From Isosphaeraceae bacterium (GTDB lineage: Bacteria > Planctomycetota > Planctomycetia > Isosphaerales > Isosphaeraceae), in NCBI GenBank assembly GCA_021324445.1, contig JAJPJC010000386.1, positions 1 through 42,678 on the forward strand: a stretch of DNA of 42,678 nt. The letters are read 5' to 3'. Position 1 is the first letter of the stretch; each line of letters starts with the position of its first letter. Under the pieces are notes generated by a model that saw nothing but the letters and a program-made list of their open reading frames with translations, was not told the origin of the DNA and ran no database searches. Made by a program: the position numbers and the translations under genes. Positions 30,987 through 39,380 of this stretch are shown here, one piece after another.

Positions 30987-31937
30987 TCAACGGCCCGATT
31001 TCGGATTCGGCTGAGTGGTGCCGGGATCTCCCGGCCCTGACGGGGAACCGCCATCCGCCTGGGTCTTCGGCGGTGCCGGCTTCTCGAAGATGATCACGTG
31101 CTGCCAGGGGAGGAACTCGAGCGATTCCTTGAAGGTGAAGCCCTGGGGCTCGATCTCGCGGCGAACCTGCTCCAGGGTCATCTTGTGCTCGGGCTTGATG
31201 GGGACCTGGGGGTCCTCGGCGCGGAACTCGACCAGGACCAGGCGGCCGCGGGGTTTCAGCGCGGCGCGCAGGCCCTGCAAGGTCGCCTCCGGGTCGGAGC
31301 ACTCGTGGTAGACGTCGACCATCAGGACCAGGTCGATGGCCGCGGCGGGGAGCCCGGTGTCGGCCTGGGTGCATCGGATCGGCTTGATGTTGGAGACGCC
31401 GGCCGTGCGGGCGTTGGTCCGGAGCATCCGGAGCATCTCGGGCTGGACGTCGGTCGCGTAGACGATCCCCTTGGACCCGACCCGCCGGGCCAGGCGAATG
31501 CTGTGGTAGCCGGCTCCCGCGCCGACGTCGGCCACGGTCGCCCCGCGCGGGATCTTCAAGGCGTCCAGCATCGCCTCGGGCTGCTCCTCCTCGATCCGGG
31601 TCTCGCGGAACAGCCAGTCGACGCCCTCCCACGACATGACATCCGCGATCGGCCGGCCCATGTAAAAACCCGGCGGATCGCGTCGGAGGCGACCCTTCGA
31701 CGACCGGCCCGTCTTGGCCTTGGGTTTGGGCTGGGTCTGGGCCGCATCGGGCTTGCCGTCCTGCCGGGATTCGGGACCGCGGGCTGGGGGCGGTTGTGCC
31801 GGGGCGGGGCGGGACTCCGGCCCGGCGCACAGGCACGGAGTCAACCCGAGCCACGACGCCATCACGATCGCCTTCAGACTGGTTCGTGGCGTCGGGTTGT
31901 TCCCGCGGCCCGATGCGTTCCGACTCGTCCTGGGCAT
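30987..31937 (-). CDS. Exported class I SAM-dependent methyltransferase-like protein
   Basis: 316 residues. The N-terminus has a basic stretch and a hydrophobic core ending in a cysteine (LKAIVMASWLGLTPCLC), which suggests a signal peptide or lipoprotein signal, then a Pro/Gln/Lys-rich linker (~35-85). The methyltransferase domain has motif I VADVGAGAGYHSIRLA, YATDVQPEML, LVLMVDVYHEC and LKPRGRLVLVEFRAED. An exported SAM enzyme is odd because SAM is cytosolic; the protein may be inner-membrane anchored, or the start may be further inside. It follows the glycosyltransferase gene by 15 bases on the same strand. Confidence 0.8.
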   Translation of the reverse strand: MPRTSRNASGRGNNPTPRTSLKAIVMASWLGLTPCLCAGPESRPAPAQPPPARGPESRQDGKPDAAQTQPKPKAKTGRSSKGRLRRDPPGFYMGRPIADVMSWEGVDWLFRETRIEEEQPEAMLDALKIPRGATVADVGAGAGYHSIRLARRVGSKGIVYATDVQPEMLRMLRTNARTAGVSNIKPIRCTQADTGLPAAAIDLVLMVDVYHECSDPEATLQGLRAALKPRGRLVLVEFRAEDPQVPIKPEHKMTLEQVRREIEPQGFTFKESLEFLPWQHVIIFEKPAPPKTQADGGSPSGPGDPGTTQPNPKSGR

Positions 31938-31952
31938 GATCGACTCCTGGTC

Positions 31953-32786
31953 TCAGTCGGCGAAGGCGTAGCGCAGGATACAATAGAGGGCCTGGACGCC
32001 GTCCTTGGGTCGGATGTGCTTGCCTTCGCGGTAAGTTCGGCCGTGGTACGAGACGGGGATCTCGTAGATCCGACAGCGCCGCCCAGGTTGACCGTTCTCG
32101 CCCGGGAAGCGGAAGCGCGCGACCTTGGCTGTGACCTCCGGCTCGAACCCGAACCGGTCGCTCTGGAGCCGGATTCCCTGGATCACCTCGCGGCGGAAGA
32201 CCTTGTAACAGACCTCCATGTCGGTCAGGTTCAGGTTGGTGAAGATGTTGGACAAGAACGTGAGAAACTTGTTCGCGAGGTAGTGCCAGAAGAGGTGGAC
32301 GCGGTGGGTCTCGCCGATGAACCGCGAGCCGTAGACGACGTCGGCCTGGTCCTCGACGATCGGCTGGATGAGCTGAGGGTATTGGGCCGGGTCGTATTCC
32401 AGATCGGCGTCCTGGACAATCACGATCTGGCCGGTGGCGTGGCGGAAGCCGGTGCGCAGGGCGGCCCCCTTCCCCTGGTTGCGCTCGTGGTAGAAGACCT
32501 TCAGATCGCCATCGCGCTGTTCCATCTCGCGAAGGATCTCGCGGGTGCCGTCGGTCGAGTAGTCGTCCACCACGATGATTTCCTTGCGGATCGGGACGGC
32601 ACGCACCCGGCGGAGGATCTCGTGGATGGTGGCCTTCTCCTTGTAGACCGGGATGACGACCGAGAGGGTCAGATCCTCCGGGATGCGGAAAATGCCCAGC
32701 TTGCGGCAGAACGGCTCGCCCAGGGTGTCAATCAGCCACTTCCAACGGTCGGCGTCCGACTGGGGCGAAGGTGAGCAGCCATCCAT
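31953..32786 (-). CDS. Family 2 glycosyltransferase (dolichol-phosphate-mannose synthase-like)
   Basis: 277 residues from ATG 32786. GT-A fold motifs: LSVVIPVYKEKATIHEILRRV, EIIVVDDYSTDGT, NQGKGAALRTGF and the metal-binding QDADLEYDP. The KVFRREVIQGI and FGFEPEVTAKVAR phrases are typical of GT2 polyprenyl-phosphate glycosyltransferases of the DPM1-like group, which charge lipid carriers at the cytoplasmic face. No C-terminal membrane segment is seen, in line with the short DPM1 type. It is upstream of and probably co-transcribed with the methyltransferase. The frame extends to 32900 without a better start. Confidence 0.87.
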   Translation of the reverse strand: MDGCSPSPQSDADRWKWLIDTLGEPFCRKLGIFRIPEDLTLSVVIPVYKEKATIHEILRRVRAVPIRKEIIVVDDYSTDGTREILREMEQRDGDLKVFYHERNQGKGAALRTGFRHATGQIVIVQDADLEYDPAQYPQLIQPIVEDQADVVYGSRFIGETHRVHLFWHYLANKFLTFLSNIFTNLNLTDMEVCYKVFRREVIQGIRLQSDRFGFEPEVTAKVARFRFPGENGQPGRRCRIYEIPVSYHGRTYREGKHIRPKDGVQALYCILRYAFAD

Positions 32787-33102
32787 CGCGCAGAGATCCT
32801 CCCGGCTTCGGGGCAAGCCCGCGCCACCGCCGGGATGTCTCGGCGTCGGCTCCCGGCGCGGCGATGTGGTCAGCGTGGATTCGACAAAGATCCTCGGCAA
32901 CCAGCATAAGCGAAGGCCCGACCCGAAGGGAAGGCGGCTCAGTCGACGGAGCCTGGAGCCGCGGACCAGCTCGATGCAAGGATGCGGGGCAGCCCAGACG
33001 ACGCCGGGCCGCCCCTGGATCGGGGACGGCCCGGGTGGGAGATCGCGCCGATGATCCGGCCGTACCGAGGCCGTCGGTCCGGTCGTGCTCGGTCGAATCC
33101 GG
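32787..33102. other. Intergenic region, no gene seen
   Basis: About 315 bases between two minus-strand genes. No plausible gene or terminator hairpin with a U-tract was found. It should contain the promoter of the GT2/methyltransferase pair. Confidence 0.4.
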
Positions 33103-33870
33103 TCAGGTCGTGGCGGGCGTTCGTGGCGTCGTGGTGCCCGGGATGTTGGGACCGGCCGGTACCGGCGGCGGCGGCGGAGCGGTCATGGGTTCCGTCGGGG
33201 CCGGCCGGGGCGGGACCGGCGTTGCGGCTTCTCCGGAGGGAGCCGCCGGAGCCGTTGTCGTCGCGCCCTGCATCGAGCTGCCGCCCCATTGCTTCGTCGG
33301 GGCCGCCATGGTTTGGCCGGACACGACCGATTTCGACGGGGCGCTGAGCGTCTGACCCGAGACGATCGGGCTCTGGGCCGAGACGACCGGATAGGTCATG
33401 CCCAGGGCCGACCCGAAGGTTGCCGGCGCGTAAACTCCACCGTAGCAGGCCGACGCGACGTACCCGCCGCAGCAGACCGGGCAGGTGCGCCTCCGGTGGA
33501 AGCAGCCGAAGAGGCCGCCCCCATGATGCCCGCCGCCGAAGCAGCCGCCACCGCACCAACCGCCGCCGAAGCAACCGCCGCCGAAGCAGCCGCCACCGTA
33601 GCAGCCGCCACCGTAGCAGCCGCCACCATAGCCGCCGCCGCCATACCAGCCGCCGTAGCAACCGCCGCCAAAGCAGCCGCCATACCAGCCGCCGCCATAG
33701 CAGCCGCTATAGCCGCCATAGCAACCGGCATAACAGGATGGATACACGTTGGCATAACAACCGCCGCCAAAGCATCCCGCGTAGCTCGGCGGCCCATACG
33801 CCGCGCCGCAGCCCTTGTTGTGGCAGCCCACACCACTGAGGGCAATCAGCATCACCAGTGTTCCCTGCAT
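33103..33870 (-). CDS. Gly/Cys/Tyr-rich repeat lipoprotein
   Basis: 255 residues. The lipobox LSGVGC follows a short hydrophobic signal (TLVMLIALSG), so the mature protein should be lipid-anchored. Residues ~20-120 are built almost wholly of GGGC-Y/F-GGGC repeats, with 20 cysteines in all including the lipid-modified one. A CPVCC cluster follows (TCPVCCGG), then a Ser/Thr/Pro-rich tail (SAQSPIVSGQT, APAAPSGEA, PPPPPVPAGP). The spacing suggests metal binding or extensive disulfides at the surface; no enzyme domain is seen. ATG 33870 has GGGGAGGGAAG upstream. Confidence 0.75.
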   Translation of the reverse strand: MQGTLVMLIALSGVGCHNKGCGAAYGPPSYAGCFGGGCYANVYPSCYAGCYGGYSGCYGGGWYGGCFGGGCYGGWYGGGGYGGGCYGGGCYGGGCFGGGCFGGGWCGGGCFGGGHHGGGLFGCFHRRRTCPVCCGGYVASACYGGVYAPATFGSALGMTYPVVSAQSPIVSGQTLSAPSKSVVSGQTMAAPTKQWGGSSMQGATTTAPAAPSGEAATPVPPRPAPTEPMTAPPPPPVPAGPNIPGTTTPRTPATT

Positions 33871-34353
33871 CACTTCCCTCCCCGTTGCGAAGTCAAGGAG
33901 AACCGATCCACTCGCGACCGGCACCGATCACGACCCTGGTGCAACCCAGTGACGGTTGGGCATCTCCGGAGCCGTGCGCACCCTCAGTCAGGTCACGCAC
34001 TCTCGTTTACCCATCAAGTCGCCCAAATTCATACTGTCGGCTCAGGCACCCCAGATTCTAATGACCATCATACACCACGTTCAACCTCGAAAAGTCAAAA
34101 TAGTGGAAAAAACTGGTTTGGATAATCTATTGCGCCTTGGGAAGCGGATCCGACCGGGTCTGTCGGGTCAAGACCTTCTGGCCCGAAGTCGTTCCGGTGG
34201 GTATGGTTTCTCGGTGAGTCCCGAGTGAAGGTCAGCGACCTCCCGGCGCGGTCCGGGTCTGGGGGGTAGCAAAAGGGGTGCCACGAACCGGGGAGCTGTC
34301 GCGCGGTTCTGGCGTAAGTGAATACTCAGTGGTCAGTTGAATTATCGAGAGGC
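33871..34353. other. Divergent intergenic region, AT-richer
   Basis: About 480 bases between the lipoprotein gene and the HTTM operon. The stretch 34060-34135 is notably AT-rich for this genome and contains GATAATC-type hexamers (near 34120), so promoters are likely, but I cannot pair -35 and -10 elements securely. No gene is seen. Confidence 0.4.
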
Positions 34354-35073
34354 ATGGGCATGGGGAGCAAGTCGCGCGGCCGGTCGGGTGCTCGGCCGCC
34401 ATCGGCTGTCGGCTCGAGTGCTGCGGGAGCTGCCACGGGGATTCCCGGGGTTGCCGAGCCGGGGCCTGGACCAGGGCCGGGGGTGAGTCGGACCCCCTGG
34501 CCTGTTGGGGCGCGGGTGTTGATCAGCTGCGCGCTGCTCTATCACATGGTGGCGGTGCTGGCGGGCGCGCTGGGAGTCCCGCCCTCGTCCCAACTGGAGC
34601 AGGCGATCGCGGAGTGGTTCACACCCTATTTCGACGCGATGGACCTGGGCTACTCCTATCGGTTCTATGCGGAGCCGCCCCCAACACCGGTGGTCACGGC
34701 CACGCTCCGGTTCGGCGACGGGCGCCCCGAGGAGACGGTGCGGCTGCCGGGTCGGCAGGTATCCGGTCCCCGGTTGCGGCACCAGCGTCAGTTGGCGCTG
34801 GCCAATGCGTTGAACGCGGACGTCCGGGAGGCCCGGGAGCGCACCGGGGAGGCGAGCCGGAGCCGGTTGGCCCGCGCGTATGCCCGTCACCTCTGCCGGT
34901 CCCGGCCCGGCTGCCTGGGCGTGACCCTGCACGTGCAACAGCACCTGATCCCCGACCCGGCCGAGGTCCGCGCCGCGCGGTCCCGGCCCGGCGCGCCGCG
35001 GTTCGACCTGTTTTCCGACCGACTGCTCACGACGCCGGAATGGATTGGAGATTACTCGTGCGACGACTTCTAA
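34354..35073 (+). CDS. Unknown membrane-anchored protein, first gene of HTTM operon
   Basis: About 239 residues: a disordered Ser/Gly/Pro-rich N-terminus, one membrane segment (VLISCALLYHMVAVLAGALG), then a soluble domain with EWFTPYFDAMDLGYSYRFYAEPPP and VTATLRFGDGRPEETVRLPG. In planctomycetes such a protein often precedes an HTTM gene. The exact start is uncertain: the frame opens at GTG 34318, with ATGs at 34354 and 34360, the last having the best-placed GAGAGG. It overlaps the HTTM gene by 34 bases. Confidence 0.65.
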   Translation: MGMGSKSRGRSGARPPSAVGSSAAGAATGIPGVAEPGPGPGPGVSRTPWPVGARVLISCALLYHMVAVLAGALGVPPSSQLEQAIAEWFTPYFDAMDLGYSYRFYAEPPPTPVVTATLRFGDGRPEETVRLPGRQVSGPRLRHQRQLALANALNADVREARERTGEASRSRLARAYARHLCRSRPGCLGVTLHVQQHLIPDPAEVRAARSRPGAPRFDLFSDRLLTTPEWIGDYSCDDF

Positions 35074-36533
35074 GCGATCTCCGGAGCTATCTGGCCGAGC
35101 TGCGGGCTGCCGCCTGGGCCGGCTGGAACGGCTTCTTCTTCTCGGCGGCCGACCCGACCGCGCTGGGGGTCATCCGGGTGGCGACCGGCCTGCTGGCGTG
35201 CTGGAGCCTGCTGGTCTTCGGCCTGGACTTGCACGACTACTTCGGCTCGGCGGGCTGGGCCGAGCCGTCGGCGATCCGGAGGACGCAACGCTCCCTGGCC
35301 TGGTCGTTCTGGTTCCTGGTCCCCGACGCCTGGCTGGGCGTGGCCTGGCTGGCGTGCCTGGGAATCCTGGGGTTGTTCACCCTCGGGTTGTTCAGTCGCA
35401 CGACGGCCGTTCTGAGCTGGGTGATCGTGGTCGCGACGGTGCGGCGGGTGCCGATTGCCTTGTACGGGTTCGACCAGGTGCTCTCGCCCCTGACGTTGTA
35501 CCTGGCGGTGACGGGGGCCAGCGGACAGGCAGTCTCCCTCGACCGGTTGCTCAGGCGATGGCGGCAGGCGCGCTCGGCCGCGGCGGCACTCCCGGGAAGT
35601 GCCGGCCCCTGCGCGCGCGTCGCGGCCGCGGAACCGGCGGTTCCCCCGCCGACCGTCTCGGCCAATCTGGCCCTGAGGCTGATCCAGCTCCACCTGGTGC
35701 TGATCTATGCCATGGCCGGCCTGGGGAAGCTCCAGGGACCCTCCTGGTGGACCGGTCTGGCGCTGTGGGGGACCGTGACGGCGGGCGAGTTCGTGGTGCT
35801 GGACTTCACGCCGATGGCCGACTGGCCCTTGCTCGTCAACGCCCTGACCCACGCCAGCTTGGCCCTGGAATTGCTCTATCCGGTCTTGATCTGGGTCGGC
35901 ATCCTGCGGCCGATGGTGCTGGTCATGATGCTGATGCTGCACCTGGGGATCGCCGTCATGAGTCCGGGCCTGGCCGAGTTCTCGATGGCCATGATGGCGG
36001 CGAACCTGGCGTTCGCCTCCGGCTCCTGGCTGCGCGGACTGGTGGCCGCCCCGGACCAGCCGTCGCTGCGGGTCCTCTTCGACGGGGCCTGCCCGCGGTG
36101 TCGGGCATCGGTCGCGCTGGTGACGGCGGCCGACCCCAACCGGAGTGTGGACCTGGTGGACTTGACCGTTGTGGACCTGGCCTCGATCGATCCCCGCTTG
36201 ACGGCGCGGGACTGCTTCCGGTCGATGCACGCCGTCTCCAGTACCGGTCGGATCACGGCCGGCTTCGACGCCGTGCGGTCCATCTGGACCCGGTTGCCGC
36301 TGTTCTGGCCGTTGGCGGCGCTCGCGTCGGTCCCGGGGGTCGCATTGCTGGGACGGAGTCTGTACAATCGACTTGCGGCCACTCGGCCGCGCGACGTCCC
36401 ATGCCCCGACGCGACGTGCGGAATCCATCCAGGGACGGCGCGTGGCGTGCCTCGCGTCCTCCGGGGCCACGCTCAAAACCCCCACAATCCGCAGGCGGTC
36501 CCGGCCGACTCCCAGGAGGTGCCCTACTCATGA
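35040..36533 (+). CDS. HTTM membrane protein fused to DCC1-like thiol oxidoreductase domain
   Basis: 497 residues. The N-terminal ~330 residues have many membrane helices and HTTM (vitamin K-dependent gamma-carboxylase-like) features: LGVIRVATGLLACWSLLVFGLD, HDYFGSAGWAEP, LHLVLIYAMAGLGKLQGPSWWTG. After the last helix comes LRVLFDGACPRCRAS, the CxxC start of a DCC1/DUF393-like domain predicted to be a thiol-disulfide oxidoreductase. The fusion suggests membrane-coupled redox chemistry; the substrate is unknown. ATG 35040 is chosen over upstream frame extension and over GTG 35060. It ends in an ATGA overlap with the next gene. Confidence 0.83.
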   Translation: MDWRLLVRRLLSDLRSYLAELRAAAWAGWNGFFFSAADPTALGVIRVATGLLACWSLLVFGLDLHDYFGSAGWAEPSAIRRTQRSLAWSFWFLVPDAWLGVAWLACLGILGLFTLGLFSRTTAVLSWVIVVATVRRVPIALYGFDQVLSPLTLYLAVTGASGQAVSLDRLLRRWRQARSAAAALPGSAGPCARVAAAEPAVPPPTVSANLALRLIQLHLVLIYAMAGLGKLQGPSWWTGLALWGTVTAGEFVVLDFTPMADWPLLVNALTHASLALELLYPVLIWVGILRPMVLVMMLMLHLGIAVMSPGLAEFSMAMMAANLAFASGSWLRGLVAAPDQPSLRVLFDGACPRCRASVALVTAADPNRSVDLVDLTVVDLASIDPRLTARDCFRSMHAVSSTGRITAGFDAVRSIWTRLPLFWPLAALASVPGVALLGRSLYNRLAATRPRDVPCPDATCGIHPGTARGVPRVLRGHAQNPHNPQAVPADSQEVPYS

Positions 36534-36895
36534 ACTACCCTTCCCGACCGTTCCCACCGGTCCAGCCCCCGTTCGACGAGTACGACGAGGTGGACGAGAC
36601 AGTCCCGCCGCGCCGGATGTTTCTCGCCGAGCCAGGCTGGCGCATCGGCGTCAAGAGCGGCAGCGAGCGCGAATTCTGCTACATGAGGGCCCCCGGTCAG
36701 GACTTCTATCACCGCCTCCTCGACGGTGAGGTCTTCCTTCACCGCGATGATGAGCGGCTCTGCCTGGCTTGCGCCACCCGACGCGGCCTGATCGCCCACG
36801 AGCCCAAGCGCCTCCGCGAAGCGATCATCCCGCTCCCCGTCGATACGGAAGCCATCCCTCTGGAGCTGGGCTGGCGCGATGCCGATCGGTTCTAA
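36530..36895 (+). CDS. Unknown small protein (121 aa), third gene of HTTM operon
   Basis: After a Pro-rich N-terminus (PSRPFPPVQPPFDEYDEVDE) the protein has GWRIGVKSGSEREFCYMRAPGQDFYHRLL and LHRDDERLCLACATRRGLI, with a CLAC pair that could bind a metal. No known family. A strong GGAGGT lies 11 bases before ATG 36530, and the ATGA overlap with the preceding stop shows translational coupling. Confidence 0.68.
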   Translation: MNYPSRPFPPVQPPFDEYDEVDETVPPRRMFLAEPGWRIGVKSGSEREFCYMRAPGQDFYHRLLDGEVFLHRDDERLCLACATRRGLIAHEPKRLREAIIPLPVDTEAIPLELGWRDADRF

Positions 36896-37026
36896 CGGGA
36901 CGCCGAACGTGGGCCGCCCCTGCCTGCAATCCCGACTGGCGCAGGCCGGCCGACCCACCCGCGGTCCGGAACGCTGGGTCCCTGGCTCGGGATGCGGGGT
37001 CGGGAAGGCGCGGCCCGGCTGGTGTC

Positions 37027-37054
37027 TTGATTTCTCCGGTCGAAATAGTAACGA
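37027..37054 (+). promoter_or_regulatory. Possible promoter of the Rrf2 gene
   Basis: TTGATT at 37027-37032 and TAACGA at 37049-37054 are separated by 16 bases and lie 36 bases before the Rrf2 start. The region between (CCGGTCGAAATAGTAACG) is AT-rich for this genome and could also hold the operator for autoregulation. The prediction is weak. Confidence 0.35.
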
Positions 37055-37090
37055 TTCCGGAAGCGAGGAAAAACTCGAGGAATCGGGCTC

Positions 37091-37540
37091 ATGAGCGTCT
37101 CGTCGAAGTGCTACTATGCCCTGCGGGCTGTTTATGCCCTGGCCGAGCACACCGGTCCCGAACCCCTGAAGATCGCCGAGATCGCCGAGAAGGAGCAGAT
37201 CCCGATCCGGTTCCTGGAAGTGATCTTGAACCAGCTCAAGGGGGGCGGTTTCGTCCAGAGCCGGCGCGGGGCTGAGGGGGGCTATCGCCTGGCTCGCCCC
37301 GCCGATCAACTCACCGTCGGGCAGATCATGCGCTTCGTCGATGGGCCGATCGCGCCGGTCGATTGCGTCAGCCAGACCCGCCCCAAGGTCTGCGAGTTCC
37401 CGGGCGGCTGCCATTTTTACTCGTTCTGGGCGCGCGTCCGCCAGGCGATCTCGGATGTGGTCGACACGACCACCTTCGCCGACTTGGTCCGCGAGGGCCA
37501 CGAGCGGGGCAGCGGCTATGTCGGCGACTGGATCATCTGA
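37091..37540 (+). CDS. Rrf2-family transcriptional regulator with three cysteines
   Basis: 149 residues with the winged-helix head of Rrf2 proteins (YYALRAVYALAEHTG, IAEIAEKEQIPIRFLEVILNQLKGGGFVQSRRGAEGGYRLAR). Cys92, Cys101 and Cys107 (VDCVSQ, KVCEFPGGCHF) are spaced CX8CX5C, close to the Cys92/98/104 of IscR that bind an Fe-S cluster, so this is probably an Fe-S or redox-sensing regulator. Its target genes are not shown; autoregulation or control of the HTTM/DCC1 operon upstream is possible. Confidence 0.88.
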   Translation: MSVSSKCYYALRAVYALAEHTGPEPLKIAEIAEKEQIPIRFLEVILNQLKGGGFVQSRRGAEGGYRLARPADQLTVGQIMRFVDGPIAPVDCVSQTRPKVCEFPGGCHFYSFWARVRQAISDVVDTTTFADLVREGHERGSGYVGDWII

Positions 37541-37544
37541 GTGG

Positions 37545-38009
37545 TCATTGCCGGATATGCAAGAGCACGCGGGCGCGTTCCCGTAAGCGGCACCAGGGCG
37601 GGGGCAGGGGGGTCGGCGCGACGTCGGGCTCTTCATCGAGCGGCTCGGGCCGGCCGGTGGCATCCACCTGGACGAACTGCATCAGGCCGTCCATCCAGGG
37701 TGAGGTCTGATCGGCCAGCAACGATCCCCAGAGGCCGACGACGATCTGGGCGCGCGCGCGGTGGATCTCGCGACCGCGGATCTGGACCACGCGGCCGACC
37801 GAGACCGGTTCATAGCAGCGCAGATCCAGCACGCGCTTCAATACCAAGTTGGCATTGAGACCCGCGGCCCGGAAGGCGGTGGCGTAGCCGGCTTCCAGCG
37901 ATAAGGAGAGCAGAACGCCCGCATAGAGCGTCCCATGATGATTGGCGTCGCGCGGCAGCACCAGGCGATGGGTCAGCGTTTCGCCTTCATACGCGTGCAA
38001 ATCGGCCAT
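37545..38009 (-). CDS. Hotdog-fold acyl-CoA thioesterase-like protein
   Basis: 154 residues with THRLVLPRDANHHGTLYAGVLLSLSLEAGYATAFRAAG, the active-site helix region of hotdog thioesterases of the YciA/BFIT type (N-H-x-G-x-x-x-x-G), followed by strands RVVQIRGREIHRARAQIVVGLW. Members hydrolyse acyl-CoA; the chain length preferred cannot be told. The C-terminus (PEPLDEEPDVAPTPLPPP) is disordered. It converges with the Rrf2 gene, four bases away. Confidence 0.8.
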   Translation of the reverse strand: MADLHAYEGETLTHRLVLPRDANHHGTLYAGVLLSLSLEAGYATAFRAAGLNANLVLKRVLDLRCYEPVSVGRVVQIRGREIHRARAQIVVGLWGSLLADQTSPWMDGLMQFVQVDATGRPEPLDEEPDVAPTPLPPPWCRLRERARVLLHIRQ

Positions 38010-38152
38010 GCGCGTCGAGTCCGGCGGTTCGAGGTCGGCCTGGGCAGACGGGCGTCAGCGACTGTCGCGACAGCTTAGCATGGGGGCCGCGCGGCCGCAA
38101 CCGTCCAATGCTCTGCCGGACTGCGTCGACCTGTCGCGGCTCCGATCGTCTG

Positions 38153-38190
38153 TCTGGCCTCGTGCCAGGATCTCTCTGGCCTCGTGCCAG
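38153..38190. repeat. Tandem 16-bp direct repeat, each a small hairpin
   Basis: TCTGGCCTCGTGCCAG occurs at 38153-38168 and again at 38175-38190, 22 bases apart. Each copy can fold by CTGGC/GCCAG pairing. The position, 145-180 bases upstream of the thioesterase start, would suit a two-site operator, but chance duplication is also possible. Confidence 0.5.
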
Positions 38191-38220
38191 AAATCCGGAC
38201 GAGAGACGAACCGGGCGCAA

Positions 38221-38258
38221 GAAAAAGCCCCCTCAACCCGCACCGGGGAAAGGGGGCT
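38221..38258 (-). terminator. Intrinsic terminator of tRNA-Met
   Basis: On the minus strand AGCCCCCT pairs with AGGGGGCT around an 17-base loop and is followed by TTTTTC. It lies directly after the tRNA 3' end, so it should end the tRNA transcript. Confidence 0.85.
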
Positions 38259-38261
38259 CAG

Positions 38262-38334
38262 TTGCGCCGGTAGGAATCGAACCTACGACCTCCAGGTTAT
38301 GAGCCTGGCGAGCTAGCCGCTGCTCCACGGCGCA
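38262..38334 (-). tRNA. tRNA-Met (anticodon CAT)
   Basis: The minus strand folds as a tRNA: acceptor stem TGCGCCG/CGGCGCA with discriminator A, D arm AGCAGCGGCTAGCTCGCC, anticodon stem CCAGG/CCTGG around CTCATAA (anticodon CAT), and T arm GTAGGTTCGATTCCTAC. CCA is not encoded. The paired T1-A72 and the lack of three G-C pairs next to the anticodon argue against the initiator; it is elongator Met, or tRNA-Ile2 whose C34 is changed to lysidine. 73 bases. Confidence 0.92.
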
Positions 38335-39380
38335 CTGTTATTCTAACCCGGAGCACCCGGGACGGAAAGTCCTTCCGGCGGGAAATCAGGAATTCCCGCG
38401 CTGCCGTCTCGCCAGGCTTCTGGCTGGCCAGGCAGTCGGGGACCGCGAGCGGACCCCGGGTCGCCATGCCGTGATGCTGGATCGCGGCGCGATCGCCAGC
38501 GATGCCGATCGGCCGAATACGCCAATTTTGGCGTTCATGGGGGCCGCGGCGGGGCGCATGCTCCTCGTGCATATTCGCTCACGTCCCAGCCGGAATCCGA
38601 CGCATGCAGGCACGGTCGATCGGACACACGCCTCTCCTTGGCGTGATGAACCAGCCGAGCGGCCGCCGGAGGCTCCTGATCCCGGGGATGATCGGGAATC
38701 ACGCGCAGCTTCGTCCGGTCCCCGGCTCTCATGGCGAATGCGGGAAGCTCGGAGGAAGTCTTTGTGAATCAGGGATTTATAGTGGACTTGCCCGCTCCAA
38801 TCTGGAATAATGGCCGATTCCCAAGGATCTCCTCGGGACACGCGCCGCGGGAAGCGGCCCGCGAAAAATGCATTGAATGCTCATGTGATCTGATGTGCTC
38901 GATTGTCTCCGGCTCCGAGCAGCCCCTGGGGATGGCCCGAACCGGAGGACCGGCCGACGGCCCAGAGCTGTAGGCCAGATTAGGGATTGCGGCGATCGCA
39001 AGCAGTAAACACGTGACAATTCGGATAGCGTGACTTCGCGCGGTGGCCTGGGATTTGCTAACAGAAAACCACGTTCATCGACTCGGGGTCTGTCCCGGTA
39101 AGGGTGGGGAAGTCGATGTTGCGGGGTGGGTGAAACCCACCGATCTTCAAGCCCGCCAAGGCCTTCCGGTGGTGGGTTTCACCCACCCCACACCGGTTCG
39201 ACCAGGCTTGTGGAACAGACTCTCAGCCTGGCGATGGTGGAGGACGTGGCTGCGACTACCCGATGAAAAGACAGTGTCGCGCCGCAACCCTCCCTGGGCC
39301 GGCCCGTGAGCACAGCGTGGCCGCGGAGCATCGGGCCGGAGTCGATGCCGCTCACCCTGGGTCTCGCAAGGAGGTGATTC
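38335..39380. other. 1-kb region without a recognised gene
   Basis: Several overlapping frames of 60-150 codons occur on both strands, but none shows family motifs, a sound ribosome binding site and a coding-like composition together. The region holds the long hairpin at 39123-39189 and, presumably, the promoters of tRNA-Met (minus) and of the recombinase (plus). It may contain a decayed gene that I cannot identify. Confidence 0.4.
39123..39189. repeat. Inverted repeat, perfect 19-bp arms
   Basis: GGGGTGGGTGAAACCCACC at 39123-39141 is matched by its exact reverse complement at 39171-39189 across a 29-base loop. Each arm is itself near-palindromic (GGTGGGT/ACCCACC). No U-tract follows, so a REP- or MITE-like repeat is more likely than a terminator. 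Confidence 0.75.
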
